Shown in pieces: positions 35,278 to 45,176 of a stretch of DNA of 64,000 bases. The stretch is from Exiguobacterium sp. Helios (GTDB taxonomy: Bacteria; Bacillota; Bacilli; Exiguobacteriales; Exiguobacteriaceae): contig NZ_CP053557.1 of the NCBI RefSeq assembly GCF_014524545.1, forward strand, positions 1,203,501-1,267,500. Reading direction: 5' to 3'. The notes below the pieces were generated by a model. It did not search any database, was not told the origin of the DNA, and saw only the letters and a program-made list of their open reading frames with translations. The translations under genes and the position numbers were made by a program. Position 1 is the first letter of the stretch. The number at the start of each line of letters is the position of its first letter.

Positions 35278-35433
35278 GTCATACTCCTCCATTCAATTGA
35301 TGACTCATTCTCTAATCTTTATCATTCCCTATTGTTCCCTTGATTCCTGCTTGATAAGCATCTCCTTTTAGAAGTCCGGTCATTCACTGTATGATAAGAG
35401 AATGGTACAAACACAGAAAGCGAGCTGAGTGTC

Positions 35434-36894
35434 TTGAGGAAAAATGTCACGATTGCCTTATTATTAGCTACATTTTTGGCAGCGATTGAAGGAACGATTG
35501 TTGCGACGGCAACGCCCGTCATGGCGAGTGAGTTAAACGGTGCTAAACTCGTCAGTTGGATTTTTGCCGGATTCTTACTGTTCATGGCGGTATCGACACC
35601 GATTTACGGAAAGATGGCAGATTTGTACGGAAGAAAACGAGTCCTGTTGTTTGGAATCGGAGTTTTCACGGTCGCATCGCTTGCGTGTGGACTGGCGCAA
35701 ACGATGGAAACGCTGATTCTGTTCCGTGCCGCGCAAGGAATTGGGGCCGGAGCCGTCCTGCCGATTGCGATGACGATTATCGGGGATTTGTATACATACG
35801 AGGAACGCGGGAAAATCCAAGGCGTTTTAAGTGCAGTTTGGGGAATCTCCGGTGTTGCCGGTCCGCTGGTCGGCGGGTTTTTAGTCGAGACGTTATCATG
35901 GCGCTATATCTTTTTGTTGAATGTTCCGTTTGCTTTGATTTCCTTTATTATGATTGTCCTGTTTTATAAAGAAAATGTTACCGAAACGTCACGTAAGATT
36001 GATTACCGGGGAGCGATTTTATTTGCGACCGGGATGAGTGCCTTACTGTACGGGTTACTTTCGGGAAGTGAAACTGAATCCTTTGCCGAACCGCTGATTT
36101 TAATCAGTTTTGCGGTCAGTCTGGTCCTGTTGTTTTGGTTTTACCGGGTCGAGAAAAAAGCAGCTGACCCATTATTGCCACCTGCGGTCATCCGTCACCC
36201 CGTCATTCTCGTCATCAATCTGGCCGTCTTCTTTTCTGCCTGGGTACTTGTCTCGATGTCGGCATATATCCCGATTTTTGCGCAAGGCGTTCTCGGGAAA
36301 AGTCCGACCGAAGCCGGCTTCATGCTGATGCCCTTATCGTTGTTTTGGACACTGACGGCAATCGTTGGCGGACGTACGATTGGCATCGCCTCACCACGCT
36401 ACCGGACGATGACCGGAATGGGATTACTCGTCATCGGAATGGCAATTTTAATCGGAATCGGACGGGAATCAAGTGACGTTTTCATTTATTTGGCTGTTTC
36501 GTTGATTGGAATCGGTTTTGGACTGGCGCAACCGGTCTTCATGGTTGTCTTGCAGACATCGGTCGACTGGTCACTCCGTGGATCGGCGACTGCCGTCAAC
36601 TCATTTTTGAGTACGACCGGTCAAACGCTTGGTGTGGCGATCTTCGGGACGTTATTTAACGTCTCGATCATCCAGGCCTTTTCCGACTCAAAACTATTGA
36701 ACGGCTATTCGATTGATCCGTTTTTTCAATCCGGTACCGCATCGCGTTATGGAACGGATGTTCAGACAGCAGCGGAGCAGGCACTGGCAAATGGGTTGCA
36801 TCTCGTCTTCATTGGCGGACTTATCTGCGCCATCCTCGCCTTTTTCATGACATTCCGTCTGCCGAAAGTCCGTCCGGAAGATCCGACGAATTAA
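35434..36894 (+). CDS. MFS transporter, DHA2 (14-TM drug efflux) family
   Basis: A 486-residue membrane protein with about 14 helices. Diagnostic motifs are LAAIEGTIVATATPVM (helix 1), GKMADLYGRKRV (MFS motif A) and GAVLPIAMTIIGD (motif B/C region), followed by GVAGPLVGGFL. Members export drugs and dyes in exchange for protons. The substrate is unknown. The start TTG 35434 has only a weak site (GAGCTGAG), so modest translation is possible. It is followed by a bidirectional terminator. Confidence 0.88.
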   Translation: MRKNVTIALLLATFLAAIEGTIVATATPVMASELNGAKLVSWIFAGFLLFMAVSTPIYGKMADLYGRKRVLLFGIGVFTVASLACGLAQTMETLILFRAAQGIGAGAVLPIAMTIIGDLYTYEERGKIQGVLSAVWGISGVAGPLVGGFLVETLSWRYIFLLNVPFALISFIMIVLFYKENVTETSRKIDYRGAILFATGMSALLYGLLSGSETESFAEPLILISFAVSLVLLFWFYRVEKKAADPLLPPAVIRHPVILVINLAVFFSAWVLVSMSAYIPIFAQGVLGKSPTEAGFMLMPLSLFWTLTAIVGGRTIGIASPRYRTMTGMGLLVIGMAILIGIGRESSDVFIYLAVSLIGIGFGLAQPVFMVVLQTSVDWSLRGSATAVNSFLSTTGQTLGVAIFGTLFNVSIIQAFSDSKLLNGYSIDPFFQSGTASRYGTDVQTAAEQALANGLHLVFIGGLICAILAFFMTFRLPKVRPEDPTN

Positions 36895-36895
36895 A

Positions 36896-36945
36896 AAATA
36901 CCAGTCAGACAATCTTCTAACAGAAGACTGCTGACTGGTATTTAT
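36896..36945. terminator. shared terminator between the MFS and DMT genes
   Basis: A long imperfect stem beginning ACCAGTCAG and closing CTGACTGGT (about 36899-36939), with T-rich sequence on the plus strand. Confidence 0.8.
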
Positions 36946-36948
36946 TTT

Positions 36949-37842
36949 TTATTCCGCCGTCGTCGCGGCATTTTGTTTGGCGAATTGTTCCCGGATATCC
37001 CGTTCATTCCGCCGGAGGAACAGACCGATTCCGATGAGAAGTAAGGCGGCACCGGTAATTTGAATCCAAGTCAACGATTCCTGGAACAGGAAATAACCGA
37101 AAATCATGCCCCAGACGGCTTCACCGAGAATCGTAATGCTGACGATACTGGCACTGACACGCGACAAGGCCCAGTTAAACAGGTTGTGACCAAGCAGCGT
37201 CGGGAAGACAGCGAGTAAAATATAGATGCGCCAATCGATTTGGAAAGAAGCGACCAGATTGACGGACTGAATGAGCGAGAACAGTAACAAGACGACGGAA
37301 GACACGGCATAGACACCGAACGAATACGTATTCGTCGAGACACTCGTCCGGACGTGCTGACCGAGCAGCCAGTAACCGGCGACAAGGATCGTCGCGAGCA
37401 GGGCCAGTCCGTCTCCAATCAGCGCTCTTGGACCGACCGCGATATCACCATAAGCGACAAGTCCGCCGCCGAGCAACGCGACACCGACGAAAAAGAGGGC
37501 TTTTCGTGACGGGTGTTGTTTAAAGAAGACAGCGTTCCCGATCAAAACGAAAATCGGACTCGCGGTTACGAAGAGCGTCGAGCTGGCAACTGTCGTATAA
37601 TCAAGGGACAGGAACCACAGCCAAAAATGACCGGCTAAGAGAATTCCGCTTAAAATCATATGTCGGATTGTCGTTGAACTGAGACTAAGTAATTCTTTCA
37701 GATGAATCAACGGTAACAGCAAGAGCGTCGAAAACAACATCCGGAAAAAAGCGACGGCTTCGATCGGGGTTTCGGCCCATTTAACAAAAATTGCAGATGT
37801 CGAGATAAAAAAGAGAGCCATGAATAAAGTGAAATAGGGCAT
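36949..37842 (-). CDS. EamA/DMT family transporter
   Basis: A 297-residue membrane protein of two EamA repeats, ten helices. ISTSAIFVKWAETPIEAVAFFRMLFS is the typical first-repeat start, and the second repeat has LGHNLFNWALSRVSASIVSI. Members export metabolites such as amino acids. The substrate is unknown. ATG 37842 follows CGGAGG. The frame extends upstream into the divergent topB promoter without a ribosome site. Confidence 0.87.
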   Translation of the reverse strand: MPYFTLFMALFFISTSAIFVKWAETPIEAVAFFRMLFSTLLLLPLIHLKELLSLSSTTIRHMILSGILLAGHFWLWFLSLDYTTVASSTLFVTASPIFVLIGNAVFFKQHPSRKALFFVGVALLGGGLVAYGDIAVGPRALIGDGLALLATILVAGYWLLGQHVRTSVSTNTYSFGVYAVSSVVLLLFSLIQSVNLVASFQIDWRIYILLAVFPTLLGHNLFNWALSRVSASIVSITILGEAVWGMIFGYFLFQESLTWIQITGAALLLIGIGLFLRRNERDIREQFAKQNAATTAE

Positions 37843-37885
37843 GTTAACCTCCGCGTGTCTGAAGTAAGGAAAAGAGGGTGAATCA

Positions 37886-40003
37886 ATGCAATTAATCATT
37901 GCGGAAAAACCGAAACAAGCTGAAAAACTGGCAGCACCGTATCCATCGGTCAAACGGGACGGATATATTGAAATCAAACCATGTGACCGGTTTCCGGCAG
38001 GAGCGAAACTGGCGTATGCCGTCGGACATTTATGTGAGCTGCAGGAACCGGCGCATTATGACGCCAAATGGAAACGATGGAACTATGATCATCTCCCGAT
38101 TATTCCGGAACGGTTTGACTACCGGTTATCCCGCGGAAAAAGCAAAGCGTTCCAAGTCATCAAGAAATTACTGAACGAACGGACGACGACTTCCATCATT
38201 ATAGCATCGGATGCCGAGCGAGAGGGAGAGGCAATCGTCCGATTGATTCTCCGGCTGGCGAACAATGCGAAACCGATTCAACGTCTTTGGATTTCCAGTC
38301 TGACACCGCAGGCCGTCGATCACGGTTTTGCTCATCTACTGGATGGTAAGGAAACCGAAAATCTGTTTCATGAAGCGATGAGCCGTGCCTGTGCCGATTG
38401 GTTGATCGGGATGAATGCTTCCCGTGCCTATACGACGCTGCTCAAGAAAAAAGGCATCGTTGACGTCTTTTCACTGGGGCGGGTCCAGACGCCGACATTA
38501 TCCTTGATCGTCGAACGGGAAAAGCAGATTGAGAATTTCCGTCCGGAAACGTTTTTTGAAGTCGAGGCGGACTTTACCCGGTATAAAGGGAAGTACATCA
38601 ATGCTAAAAAACAAACGAAGCTTACAGAACGGAGCCTCGCAGAAGCAATTGTCGCCCGAACAACAGGAAACGGTACCGTAGCAGCGGTCGAAAAGACGGA
38701 ACAAGTCGAAAAACCGCCGTTCTGGTTCAGTTTGTCATTGTTGCAAACGGAAGCGAGCCGGCGTTTCGGACTCGGCGCAAAGGAAACGCTTGATATTGCG
38801 CAAAAACTGTATATCCGGGGCTGGATCAGTTATCCGCGGACGGATTCATCCTTTGTCTCAAAAGATGAAGCCGGTCAGTTCCCGACGATTTTAAAACGAC
38901 TTCTGAAACAGCCGGAGTATACCGAACTGACGGATATCGTGACGAACAACATTACGAACAATAAACGGTACGTCAATTCAGCGAAGGTCAGCGATCATTA
39001 TGCGATCATCCCGACGGAAGAAGCGGGAGCTGTTGCGAAACTGACAGGACGTGATGCACAAGTCTACGATTTGATCGTCCGTCGTTTCCTGGCGGCGTTT
39101 GCCCCGGATGCCCGGTCGGAAAAAACGGAAATCATCACGGAACGGGAACAGGACCGCTTCATCACAAAAGGCAGCCGGTCGCTTGAGTTAGGATTCAAGA
39201 AAGTCTTGAAGATTGAAGCGAAAGAGCAGGAACTGCCGGCACTTGAAATCGGACAAAAGATGCCGATTAAAAGCGCGAAGTTACTCGAGAAACAAACGGA
39301 ACCGCCAAAACGCTACACGGAAGGAACTTTGATTCTCGGGATGAAAACGGCCGGAAAAGTGCTTGAAAATGAACTTCAAGCCATCATGAAGGAAATCGAG
39401 GGACTGGGAACGGAGGCGACCCGAGCCGGTATCATTGACGGGTTGAAACGACGTGAATACATTCAAGTGAAGAAAAAAGAACTGTATCCGACAGCGAAAG
39501 GCCGGATTCTGATTGAAGCTGTCAGCGGAAGTATTCTCGCCTCGCCGGAGATGACGGCGAAATGGGAAAGCCGGCTCGACCAAATCGGGAAGGGTGAGGC
39601 TTCAGCGGCCCAGTTCGTTGATCAAGCGAAGAAGCTGTCGCAACATTTAGTCCAGGATGCGAAAACACGGGTCGAACAATTGGAAGTCGATCCGACCCAG
39701 GTACCGGCAAAACGGGCGCGGGGCGCAACGAACCGGCCGGTTGGCATCTGTCCGGTCTGTCAGGCAGAGTTGCTCGATCGGGGCAAGTTTTACGGGTGTA
39801 GTGCCTATCAGAAGAACAATTGCGGGTTTACCCTGCCGAAGACGATTCTCGGGGCGCGCCTGACGCAAACCGAACTGAAAAAAATGCTCGCGAACGGCAA
39901 AACAAAGCCGCTTGAGATGAAAAAAAACGGTCGGACCTTCCAGGCGATGCTGTATTTGGAACAACACCAATTGAAATTCGAGTTTGTGAAGGGAGAAGCT
40001 TGA
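37886..40003 (+). CDS. topB: DNA topoisomerase III (type IA)
   Basis: A 705-residue type IA topoisomerase that decatenates and relaxes negatively supercoiled DNA. The TOPRIM domain has IIAEKPKQAEKLA and ASDAEREGEAI (acidic metal site). The active-site tyrosine is Tyr316 in GWISYPRTDSS. A C-terminal four-cysteine zinc-ribbon-like segment (CPVCQ...CSAYQKNNC, about 615-640) follows the core. ATG 37886 has AGAGGGTG upstream. Its stop overlaps the start of the next small gene. Confidence 0.96.
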   Translation: MQLIIAEKPKQAEKLAAPYPSVKRDGYIEIKPCDRFPAGAKLAYAVGHLCELQEPAHYDAKWKRWNYDHLPIIPERFDYRLSRGKSKAFQVIKKLLNERTTTSIIIASDAEREGEAIVRLILRLANNAKPIQRLWISSLTPQAVDHGFAHLLDGKETENLFHEAMSRACADWLIGMNASRAYTTLLKKKGIVDVFSLGRVQTPTLSLIVEREKQIENFRPETFFEVEADFTRYKGKYINAKKQTKLTERSLAEAIVARTTGNGTVAAVEKTEQVEKPPFWFSLSLLQTEASRRFGLGAKETLDIAQKLYIRGWISYPRTDSSFVSKDEAGQFPTILKRLLKQPEYTELTDIVTNNITNNKRYVNSAKVSDHYAIIPTEEAGAVAKLTGRDAQVYDLIVRRFLAAFAPDARSEKTEIITEREQDRFITKGSRSLELGFKKVLKIEAKEQELPALEIGQKMPIKSAKLLEKQTEPPKRYTEGTLILGMKTAGKVLENELQAIMKEIEGLGTEATRAGIIDGLKRREYIQVKKKELYPTAKGRILIEAVSGSILASPEMTAKWESRLDQIGKGEASAAQFVDQAKKLSQHLVQDAKTRVEQLEVDPTQVPAKRARGATNRPVGICPVCQAELLDRGKFYGCSAYQKNNCGFTLPKTILGARLTQTELKKMLANGKTKPLEMKKNGRTFQAMLYLEQHQLKFEFVKGEA

Positions 40004-40419
40004 TGCATTACGATTTGATGGAAAATAGAACCTTTATACCGATGTTTGAACAATTTTTAAAAGAAGGGACAAAACTGACGGTCTGGTTTCCGAACGAAGT
40101 GACGATTGGACAAGCGGATGCCTTGATCGAGGAAGCGGAGGAATTATTCGGAGTGACGGCAGAAGTCATCGATGATCCCCAATCGTTTGGGAAATCATTA
40201 TTGTTACCGTATTTGACGGAACGGGAAACCCGGGAAGACGATTTCGTCCGCTATGAAACGGTCATGACGGAAGAAGTGAAGGCCATCTTACGGGAAATCA
40301 CCTTACCGATGATGGCGGACGGTGACTTTGCCGTCCTGTATTCTTACCGGATTGATGCCCCGAACGGTTTTTTGTTTGTTGAAGATTGGTTTAATGCGGA
40401 AGTTTCCTTAGAAACTTAA
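40003..40419 (+). CDS. hypothetical acidic protein downstream of topB
   Basis: A 138-residue protein with many Glu/Asp residues and no membrane segment. I do not recognise it. ATG 40003 follows GAAGGGAG and overlaps the topB stop, so it is probably translated with topB. The Trp- and Phe-containing ends (LTVWFPNEV, FLFVEDWFNAE) suggest a compact alpha/beta fold. Confidence 0.65.
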   Translation: MHYDLMENRTFIPMFEQFLKEGTKLTVWFPNEVTIGQADALIEEAEELFGVTAEVIDDPQSFGKSLLLPYLTERETREDDFVRYETVMTEEVKAILREITLPMMADGDFAVLYSYRIDAPNGFLFVEDWFNAEVSLET

Positions 40420-40429
40420 CAAAAAACGG

Positions 40430-40486
40430 AAACCCTTCTTGTTCGTGTTGCGTAAAAGTAACTATCACACGAAACGAGGAGGGTTT
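40430..40486 (+). promoter_or_regulatory. long inverted repeat that pairs with the ribosome site of the next gene
   Basis: Arm 1 AAACCCTTCTTGTTCGTG (40430-40447) pairs with arm 2 CACGAAACGAGGAGGGTTT (40468-40486), separated by 20 bases. Arm 2 contains GAGGAGGG, the ribosome site of the gene at 40489. No U-run follows, so this is not a normal terminator. Transcripts reading through from topB would have the site hidden. Confidence 0.6.
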
Positions 40487-40488
40487 GT

Positions 40489-41010
40489 ATGTCGTTATCA
40501 GGAATCGCTTCATTGCTTAACGGCAACCGACTGTTGCTGTACATCGAAGGTGACGGCTTTTTTTCCGGAATGCCGGTTTTTATGATGCTTTTTTTTGGGA
40601 TCATCGTATGTATTTTCGTAATCGGTCTGTTTTCGATGATCACACAGGGGGCCTCGACACACAGTCTGACCCAGTCGCTTCGTCACCACGCGTCGGAACT
40701 CGTGACACCATCGCAAGACGGTGCCGAACGATATCTTGACTATCTCCGTTCGTTGCCGTCGTTTCCAGTCGAAAAAACGAATCTGGAGCCGTTCCGGTTG
40801 GCGAAAGGAATTGCATCGTTGATTCATCAGACGGATCAAGTGCAGGCGACGACGAAACAAGCTGTTTCGGCCCAATATGCGCGGCTTGGCATTTTGGACG
40901 GGGATCCACTTGCAGATGAAGAACCTGTCCGGCGTCATTCGAGTACGCATCATCATCAGATGTATGTCAATCAACAAAATACAGAGATTACGAACCATTC
41001 TAATTTTTAA
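40489..41010 (+). CDS. single-pass membrane protein of unknown function
   Basis: A 173-residue protein. One strong hydrophobic helix lies at about 27-50 (PVFMMLFFGIIVCIFVIGLF). It is followed by a soluble helical part, and a His/Asn/Gln-rich tail (about 148-173, including THHHQ). I do not recognise the family. ATG 40489 has GAGGAGGG, which lies in the 3' arm of the inverted repeat at 40430-40486. Confidence 0.65.
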   Translation: MSLSGIASLLNGNRLLLYIEGDGFFSGMPVFMMLFFGIIVCIFVIGLFSMITQGASTHSLTQSLRHHASELVTPSQDGAERYLDYLRSLPSFPVEKTNLEPFRLAKGIASLIHQTDQVQATTKQAVSAQYARLGILDGDPLADEEPVRRHSSTHHHQMYVNQQNTEITNHSNF

Positions 41011-41016
41011 ATGGCT

Positions 41017-41049
41017 GTCCGTTCCGTCTATCGGAGCGGGCTTTTTTTG
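41017..41049 (+). terminator. terminator of the 173-residue membrane protein gene
   Basis: A stem GTCCGTTCCG / CGGAGCGGGC (G-U pairs) followed by seven T's. Confidence 0.8.
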
Positions 41050-41238
41050 TAAAAATCTCCAAATGAACGAAATTTTCTCCTGTTTTGTGACATCTGTTTG
41101 TAACATACAACCGTTTAGATTAAAGTTAGATGAAAAGTGGTCTTTTTTGAGCATATTTAGTGGTTTTGCTTAAAAAAGCTTTAGAATGAGGTTTAGAAAC
41201 GATTAATTTAAGTTTTTACAGTAGAGGGGGATGAATAG

Positions 41239-43809
41239 ATGAAGTCATGGCTTAATCGAACGATTGGACGCCAAATTATGTCTGCCTTCTATATGATTAT
41301 ATTGACACTCGTGCTGACCTCAGCCGGCGTTTATTTTTATACGAAAAGTCAGGTTCAGACATCACGTCAGGAACTGCTGACATTAAACGATCATCGGACA
41401 CGCGCGACGAACTTATATGAATCATGGCAAAGTCTTCAGTATGAAATGCGCGGATTCGTCTTATTAGGCGATGAAGCAATGCTGGAAGAAATTGAACGTA
41501 AAAAAACGAACATCAATCAACAAACAACGTGGTTTGAGAAAAATGCCCGTTTTAAAGAAGAAAAACAGTATGCAAAAGATGCCCGATCGCTTTATACGGC
41601 GTATACGCAACGCGTCATGCCGAGTCTGACGAACTACGTCGCTGCTAAAAAAGACGGGGACGTAACCGAACCGTTCTTGCAGATGGCAACGCTCGGAAAA
41701 GTCACGAAAGCACCGACACTCGATCCAAAACGGAAGTTCAATATCAAAACGAAAAGTGCAGCGGATATGAGTTCAAGCATCGTCGATATGGAAACAGTAT
41801 TCACGAAGTACCGCAACTCATTAAACAAACAAGAGCTCGCGGCGCAAGAAAAGCTGGGAAAACAGGTTAACGCTTCACAGGTGCTGGGGTTCATTAATTT
41901 GGCTGTTCTCCTGCTGATCATTGCGTTGCTTGTCCGTCCATTTGTCTCGCGTTTGACCGGACAATTGCGTCAGTTGAATCGGGAAAGCAGCCGTCTCGCA
42001 CAAGGCGAGGATGCGACACCAATCAAAGTTGTGAATCCACAGGATGAAGTCGGTGAATTAACGACAACTTTCAATCAGATGGCAGCATCGATTTCTTCCC
42101 AAAAGATGCAACTCGTTTCAAGTAACGATGAGTTGCAAAGTCAGCAGGAAGAACTCGTCGCGCAGCAAGAAGAATTACAGATGCAGCAAGAAGAACTCGA
42201 GGAAGCACTTGATATTACATTGCGGAACGAAACCCATCTGCGATACCGCAATGAATTGACGGAAACACTCGCTTCCCGTGAAACATTGACGGCTTACCCC
42301 GCAATCATTGAAAAATTAATTACGATCACCGATGCCGAGCTTGGTGCCATCGTCTTCCTTGACGACGACCGTTATACGGATATCGTGTCGTACGGGATGA
42401 CACCGGATCAGGAACATCAGTTGTTACACTCTTCGATTTCGTTACTTGAACGGGCACGGATGCACAAACATGCCGTCCGTTCGACGAAACAAGTGACGAG
42501 TGATCATCCGCTGCCTTACCCGTACAGCATGTATGAAACGGTGGTTCCTGTCATGGATCCGTCAACTAACACGATGATTGCCAGCATTTATCTAGTCCGT
42601 TATCGGGATCAGTTCAATGAAGATCAAACGGAAGAAATCTGGTCGTTCTCGCGTCAACTGGCCTTGTCATTGCTTCGGATGCGGGTCTTTGATGAGATTG
42701 AGCGGGAACGCGAGAAAACATCGAAACTGTTGCATTCGATCCGTGAAGCTGTCATTTATATCGAAGGCGACAAGATTTTTGCCAATAAACCATTGCTTGC
42801 TTTGTTCCATCATCCGTCTCACGATCAATTTGATGAGGGATTGATGACGCTCGATGTCAAGATTGAAGAATTGGCCGTCCAGGTCGATCAACATGAAGCG
42901 TTCCTCGAATATATGAGTCGGGTCTGTCGTCATGAGATTCCGACTGAAGGCTTGTCCTTATCCTTAAACAAAGAGGAACGGTTCGTTCAAGTGTACGCGG
43001 AAGGAATTCAGTACGGCGGCCGTTTCCGCGGAACGATGCTCGTACTGCGGGATGTGACGATTGAGACCGGTATCGACCGGATGAAGTCGGAGTTCGTCTC
43101 GACGGTGTCTCATGAGTTGCGGACGCCGCTTGCGTCAATCTTCGGGTATACCGAGCTGATGCTGGCGAAAGACTTACCGGTCGATCGTCAACAGCGGTAT
43201 TTGACGACGATTCATTCGGAGACACAGCGTCTGACGAGTCTCGTCAACGACTTCCTGGATGTTCAGCGGATGGAATCGAGTCAGCAACACTATCAGTTCG
43301 AAAAACTCGATCTTGGAAACTTGATTCAGGAAGTCGCGGAATTTCATGCCGGTTCAACGAGCAACCATCAACTGACGCTTGAAACCGGGGATCAGCCGCT
43401 TCGTTGGATTGAAGCGGACGAACCGAAAATGCGGCAGTTGTTTGGGAATTTAATTAATAATGCCATCAAGTATTCACCGGATGGCGGGGAGATTGAGCTT
43501 AAGCTCGAAGCATTGGATGACCGGTTACGGATTCAGGTTATCGATGAAGGAATCGGGATTCCGCAACACGCGTTGCCTGAACTGTTTAGTAAATTTTACC
43601 GGGTCGATAATTCAGACAGTCGGAAAATTGGCGGTACCGGTCTCGGCCTCGCGATTTGTCAGGAAATCGTCCGTGCCCACGAGGGTTTGATCCATGTGGA
43701 ATCAACAGAAGGACGCGGCTCGATCTTTACGATCGAATTGCCGTTCGTGCAGGTGAGTTCACTTGAAACAATTACTGGAATGGAACATGCGAAAGACCAT
43801 AAAAGATAA
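41239..43809 (+). CDS. multidomain sensor histidine kinase
   Basis: An 856-residue transmembrane kinase. Helix 1 (about 13-33) and helix 2 (about 215-235) enclose a CHASE3-like sensor domain. HAMP (about 236-290) is followed by a Q/E-rich coiled coil (ELQSQQEELVAQQEELQ type repeats, about 294-330), a GAF-like domain (about 345-490) and a PAS-like domain (about 500-605). HisKA has the phosphorylated His625 in VSHELRTPL. The HATPase has NLINNAIKYS, DEGIGIP and GGTGLGLAI. No response regulator gene is adjacent, so it is an orphan kinase. The unit has its own terminator. Confidence 0.9.
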   Translation: MKSWLNRTIGRQIMSAFYMIILTLVLTSAGVYFYTKSQVQTSRQELLTLNDHRTRATNLYESWQSLQYEMRGFVLLGDEAMLEEIERKKTNINQQTTWFEKNARFKEEKQYAKDARSLYTAYTQRVMPSLTNYVAAKKDGDVTEPFLQMATLGKVTKAPTLDPKRKFNIKTKSAADMSSSIVDMETVFTKYRNSLNKQELAAQEKLGKQVNASQVLGFINLAVLLLIIALLVRPFVSRLTGQLRQLNRESSRLAQGEDATPIKVVNPQDEVGELTTTFNQMAASISSQKMQLVSSNDELQSQQEELVAQQEELQMQQEELEEALDITLRNETHLRYRNELTETLASRETLTAYPAIIEKLITITDAELGAIVFLDDDRYTDIVSYGMTPDQEHQLLHSSISLLERARMHKHAVRSTKQVTSDHPLPYPYSMYETVVPVMDPSTNTMIASIYLVRYRDQFNEDQTEEIWSFSRQLALSLLRMRVFDEIEREREKTSKLLHSIREAVIYIEGDKIFANKPLLALFHHPSHDQFDEGLMTLDVKIEELAVQVDQHEAFLEYMSRVCRHEIPTEGLSLSLNKEERFVQVYAEGIQYGGRFRGTMLVLRDVTIETGIDRMKSEFVSTVSHELRTPLASIFGYTELMLAKDLPVDRQQRYLTTIHSETQRLTSLVNDFLDVQRMESSQQHYQFEKLDLGNLIQEVAEFHAGSTSNHQLTLETGDQPLRWIEADEPKMRQLFGNLINNAIKYSPDGGEIELKLEALDDRLRIQVIDEGIGIPQHALPELFSKFYRVDNSDSRKIGGTGLGLAICQEIVRAHEGLIHVESTEGRGSIFTIELPFVQVSSLETITGMEHAKDHKR

Positions 43810-43823
43810 GCAGACTGAAACAG

Positions 43824-43858
43824 AAGCAGACAACGGACTATCCGTCGTCTGCTTTTTT
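43824..43858 (+). terminator. terminator of the histidine kinase gene
   Basis: AGCAGAC-AACGGA / TCCGTCGTCTGCT followed by TTTTTTG. Confidence 0.85.
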
Positions 43859-43940
43859 GTGTAATCCGATTCGGAAGAAACAGAAACGGGAAAAGTAAAA
43901 AACAGGGTGCATGATATCATTCAAAAAGGAGGAATTCACC

Positions 43941-45116
43941 ATGAAAAATATACGGCCGCCTTGTTAGGTTCGACTTCGCCGGAATATCCGTCTGCTGTAC
44001 CTGATTCGCTTTTTGACAGCCTGTCTGCCCGCGTATGTCATCGAGCGCTTGTTTTGGGAACAACGTGGAATGACGGTGGAGGACGTCGTGTATGCTGAAA
44101 TCGTATTTGCGTTGACGATGGTTGTTCTCGAAGTGCCGTTTGGTCTGGTCGCTGACCGGTTGGGACGAAAAATCAGCTTCGTAACGGGTGTGCTGTTTGA
44201 AACATTATCGTTTTGGATATTGCTTCAGGCATATGAACTGTCGTCCTTTTTACTTGCCATGGTGCTGGCTGGAATCGGAAGTGCTGCTGTCAGCGGAGCG
44301 GAAGAGGCCTTGATTTACGAAACGATGAAGCAACTTTTACAAAAGGAACGTTTTGAGAAAACGATTAGCCGTCTGAATGCGACAAGTCTTGCAGCAGCCG
44401 GTGTTGCAGCGCTGATTGGAGCTTGGCTTGCGACATCGTATGAGCTGACAGTGCATTATGACCTCTCTCTTGGCTGTTTGATGCTGGCTTTCTTCGCCAG
44501 TTGCCTGTTGATTGAACCGGACACGTCCGGACGAACAGTGGTTCCTGTTACGCGTCGCGACCGGTGTCGGTGGCAGGTATTTCCTTCTTTTGCCCGGATT
44601 ACGTTGTTCAGCATTTCATTTGGTACGACGATCACTTTCTTGGATGAGTTTTGGCAATTGTATGTCCGGGATCGAGAAATTGCGGTCTCCTGGTTTGGCA
44701 CGATTTTGATTGGACTGATGGTTGCCCAAGCACTCGGTAATCTTTTGCCGAAACCGAACCGTCCGTTTGTTCCTCTCAGCGTTCTCTTGCTCGTGTATGC
44801 TGGCGGATTCATATTACTTTCCCTGATCGATAGTCCATGGTCGGTGCTTGTCTTATTTGGTTTGTTTCTAATTTATGGCTGGTCCGAACCGGTCCTGACA
44901 ACGTGGTTGCAGGGCAATTTGACAGATGACTCGCGGGCGACAGGGAGCTCGATGGTCTCGATGCTTGAGAGCCTTGTGACAATCGGCGTTGGACTGGGTT
45001 TCGGACAAATTAGTCAAGACGCCGGTCTTGACGGAGCCTATTTCTATCTCGGACTCGTCTGTGGAGCAATCGGGGCAGGACTCTTGATACGATATCGAAA
45101 AAGTCGAAATGTGTAA
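43941..45116 (+). pseudogene. MFS transporter with an early in-frame TAG
   Basis: A strong ribosome site AAAAGGAGG (43925-43933) precedes ATG 43941, but codon 9 is TAG (43965-43967). The same frame then stays open to 45116 and encodes a 12-TM MFS protein. It starts at helix 1 (RNIRLLYLIRFLTACLPAYVI), then VPFGLVADRLGRK (motif A) and GAEEALIYETM. The next possible initiator is TTG 44013, which has no ribosome site and lies within helix 1. The gene may be inactivated, expressed by readthrough, or start at a rare codon. If functional, it would be an efflux pump of 350-390 residues. A sequencing error is also possible. Confidence 0.6.
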
Positions 45117-45120
45117 GGAA

Positions 45121-45162
45121 AAAGAAGTATTTCCGGTATGAAGTCCGGAAATACTTCTTTTT
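45121..45162. terminator. shared terminator between two converging MFS genes
   Basis: AAAGAAGTATTTCCGG / CCGGAAATACTTCTTTTT, a 16-bp near-perfect stem. Confidence 0.85.
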
Positions 45163-45176
45163 GGTTATGTCTTGTC

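Noticed and set aside
43907-44098. 63-codon plus-strand frame over the start of the MFS gene
   Set aside because: It begins before the strong ribosome site, is out of frame with the transporter and encodes nothing recognisable.
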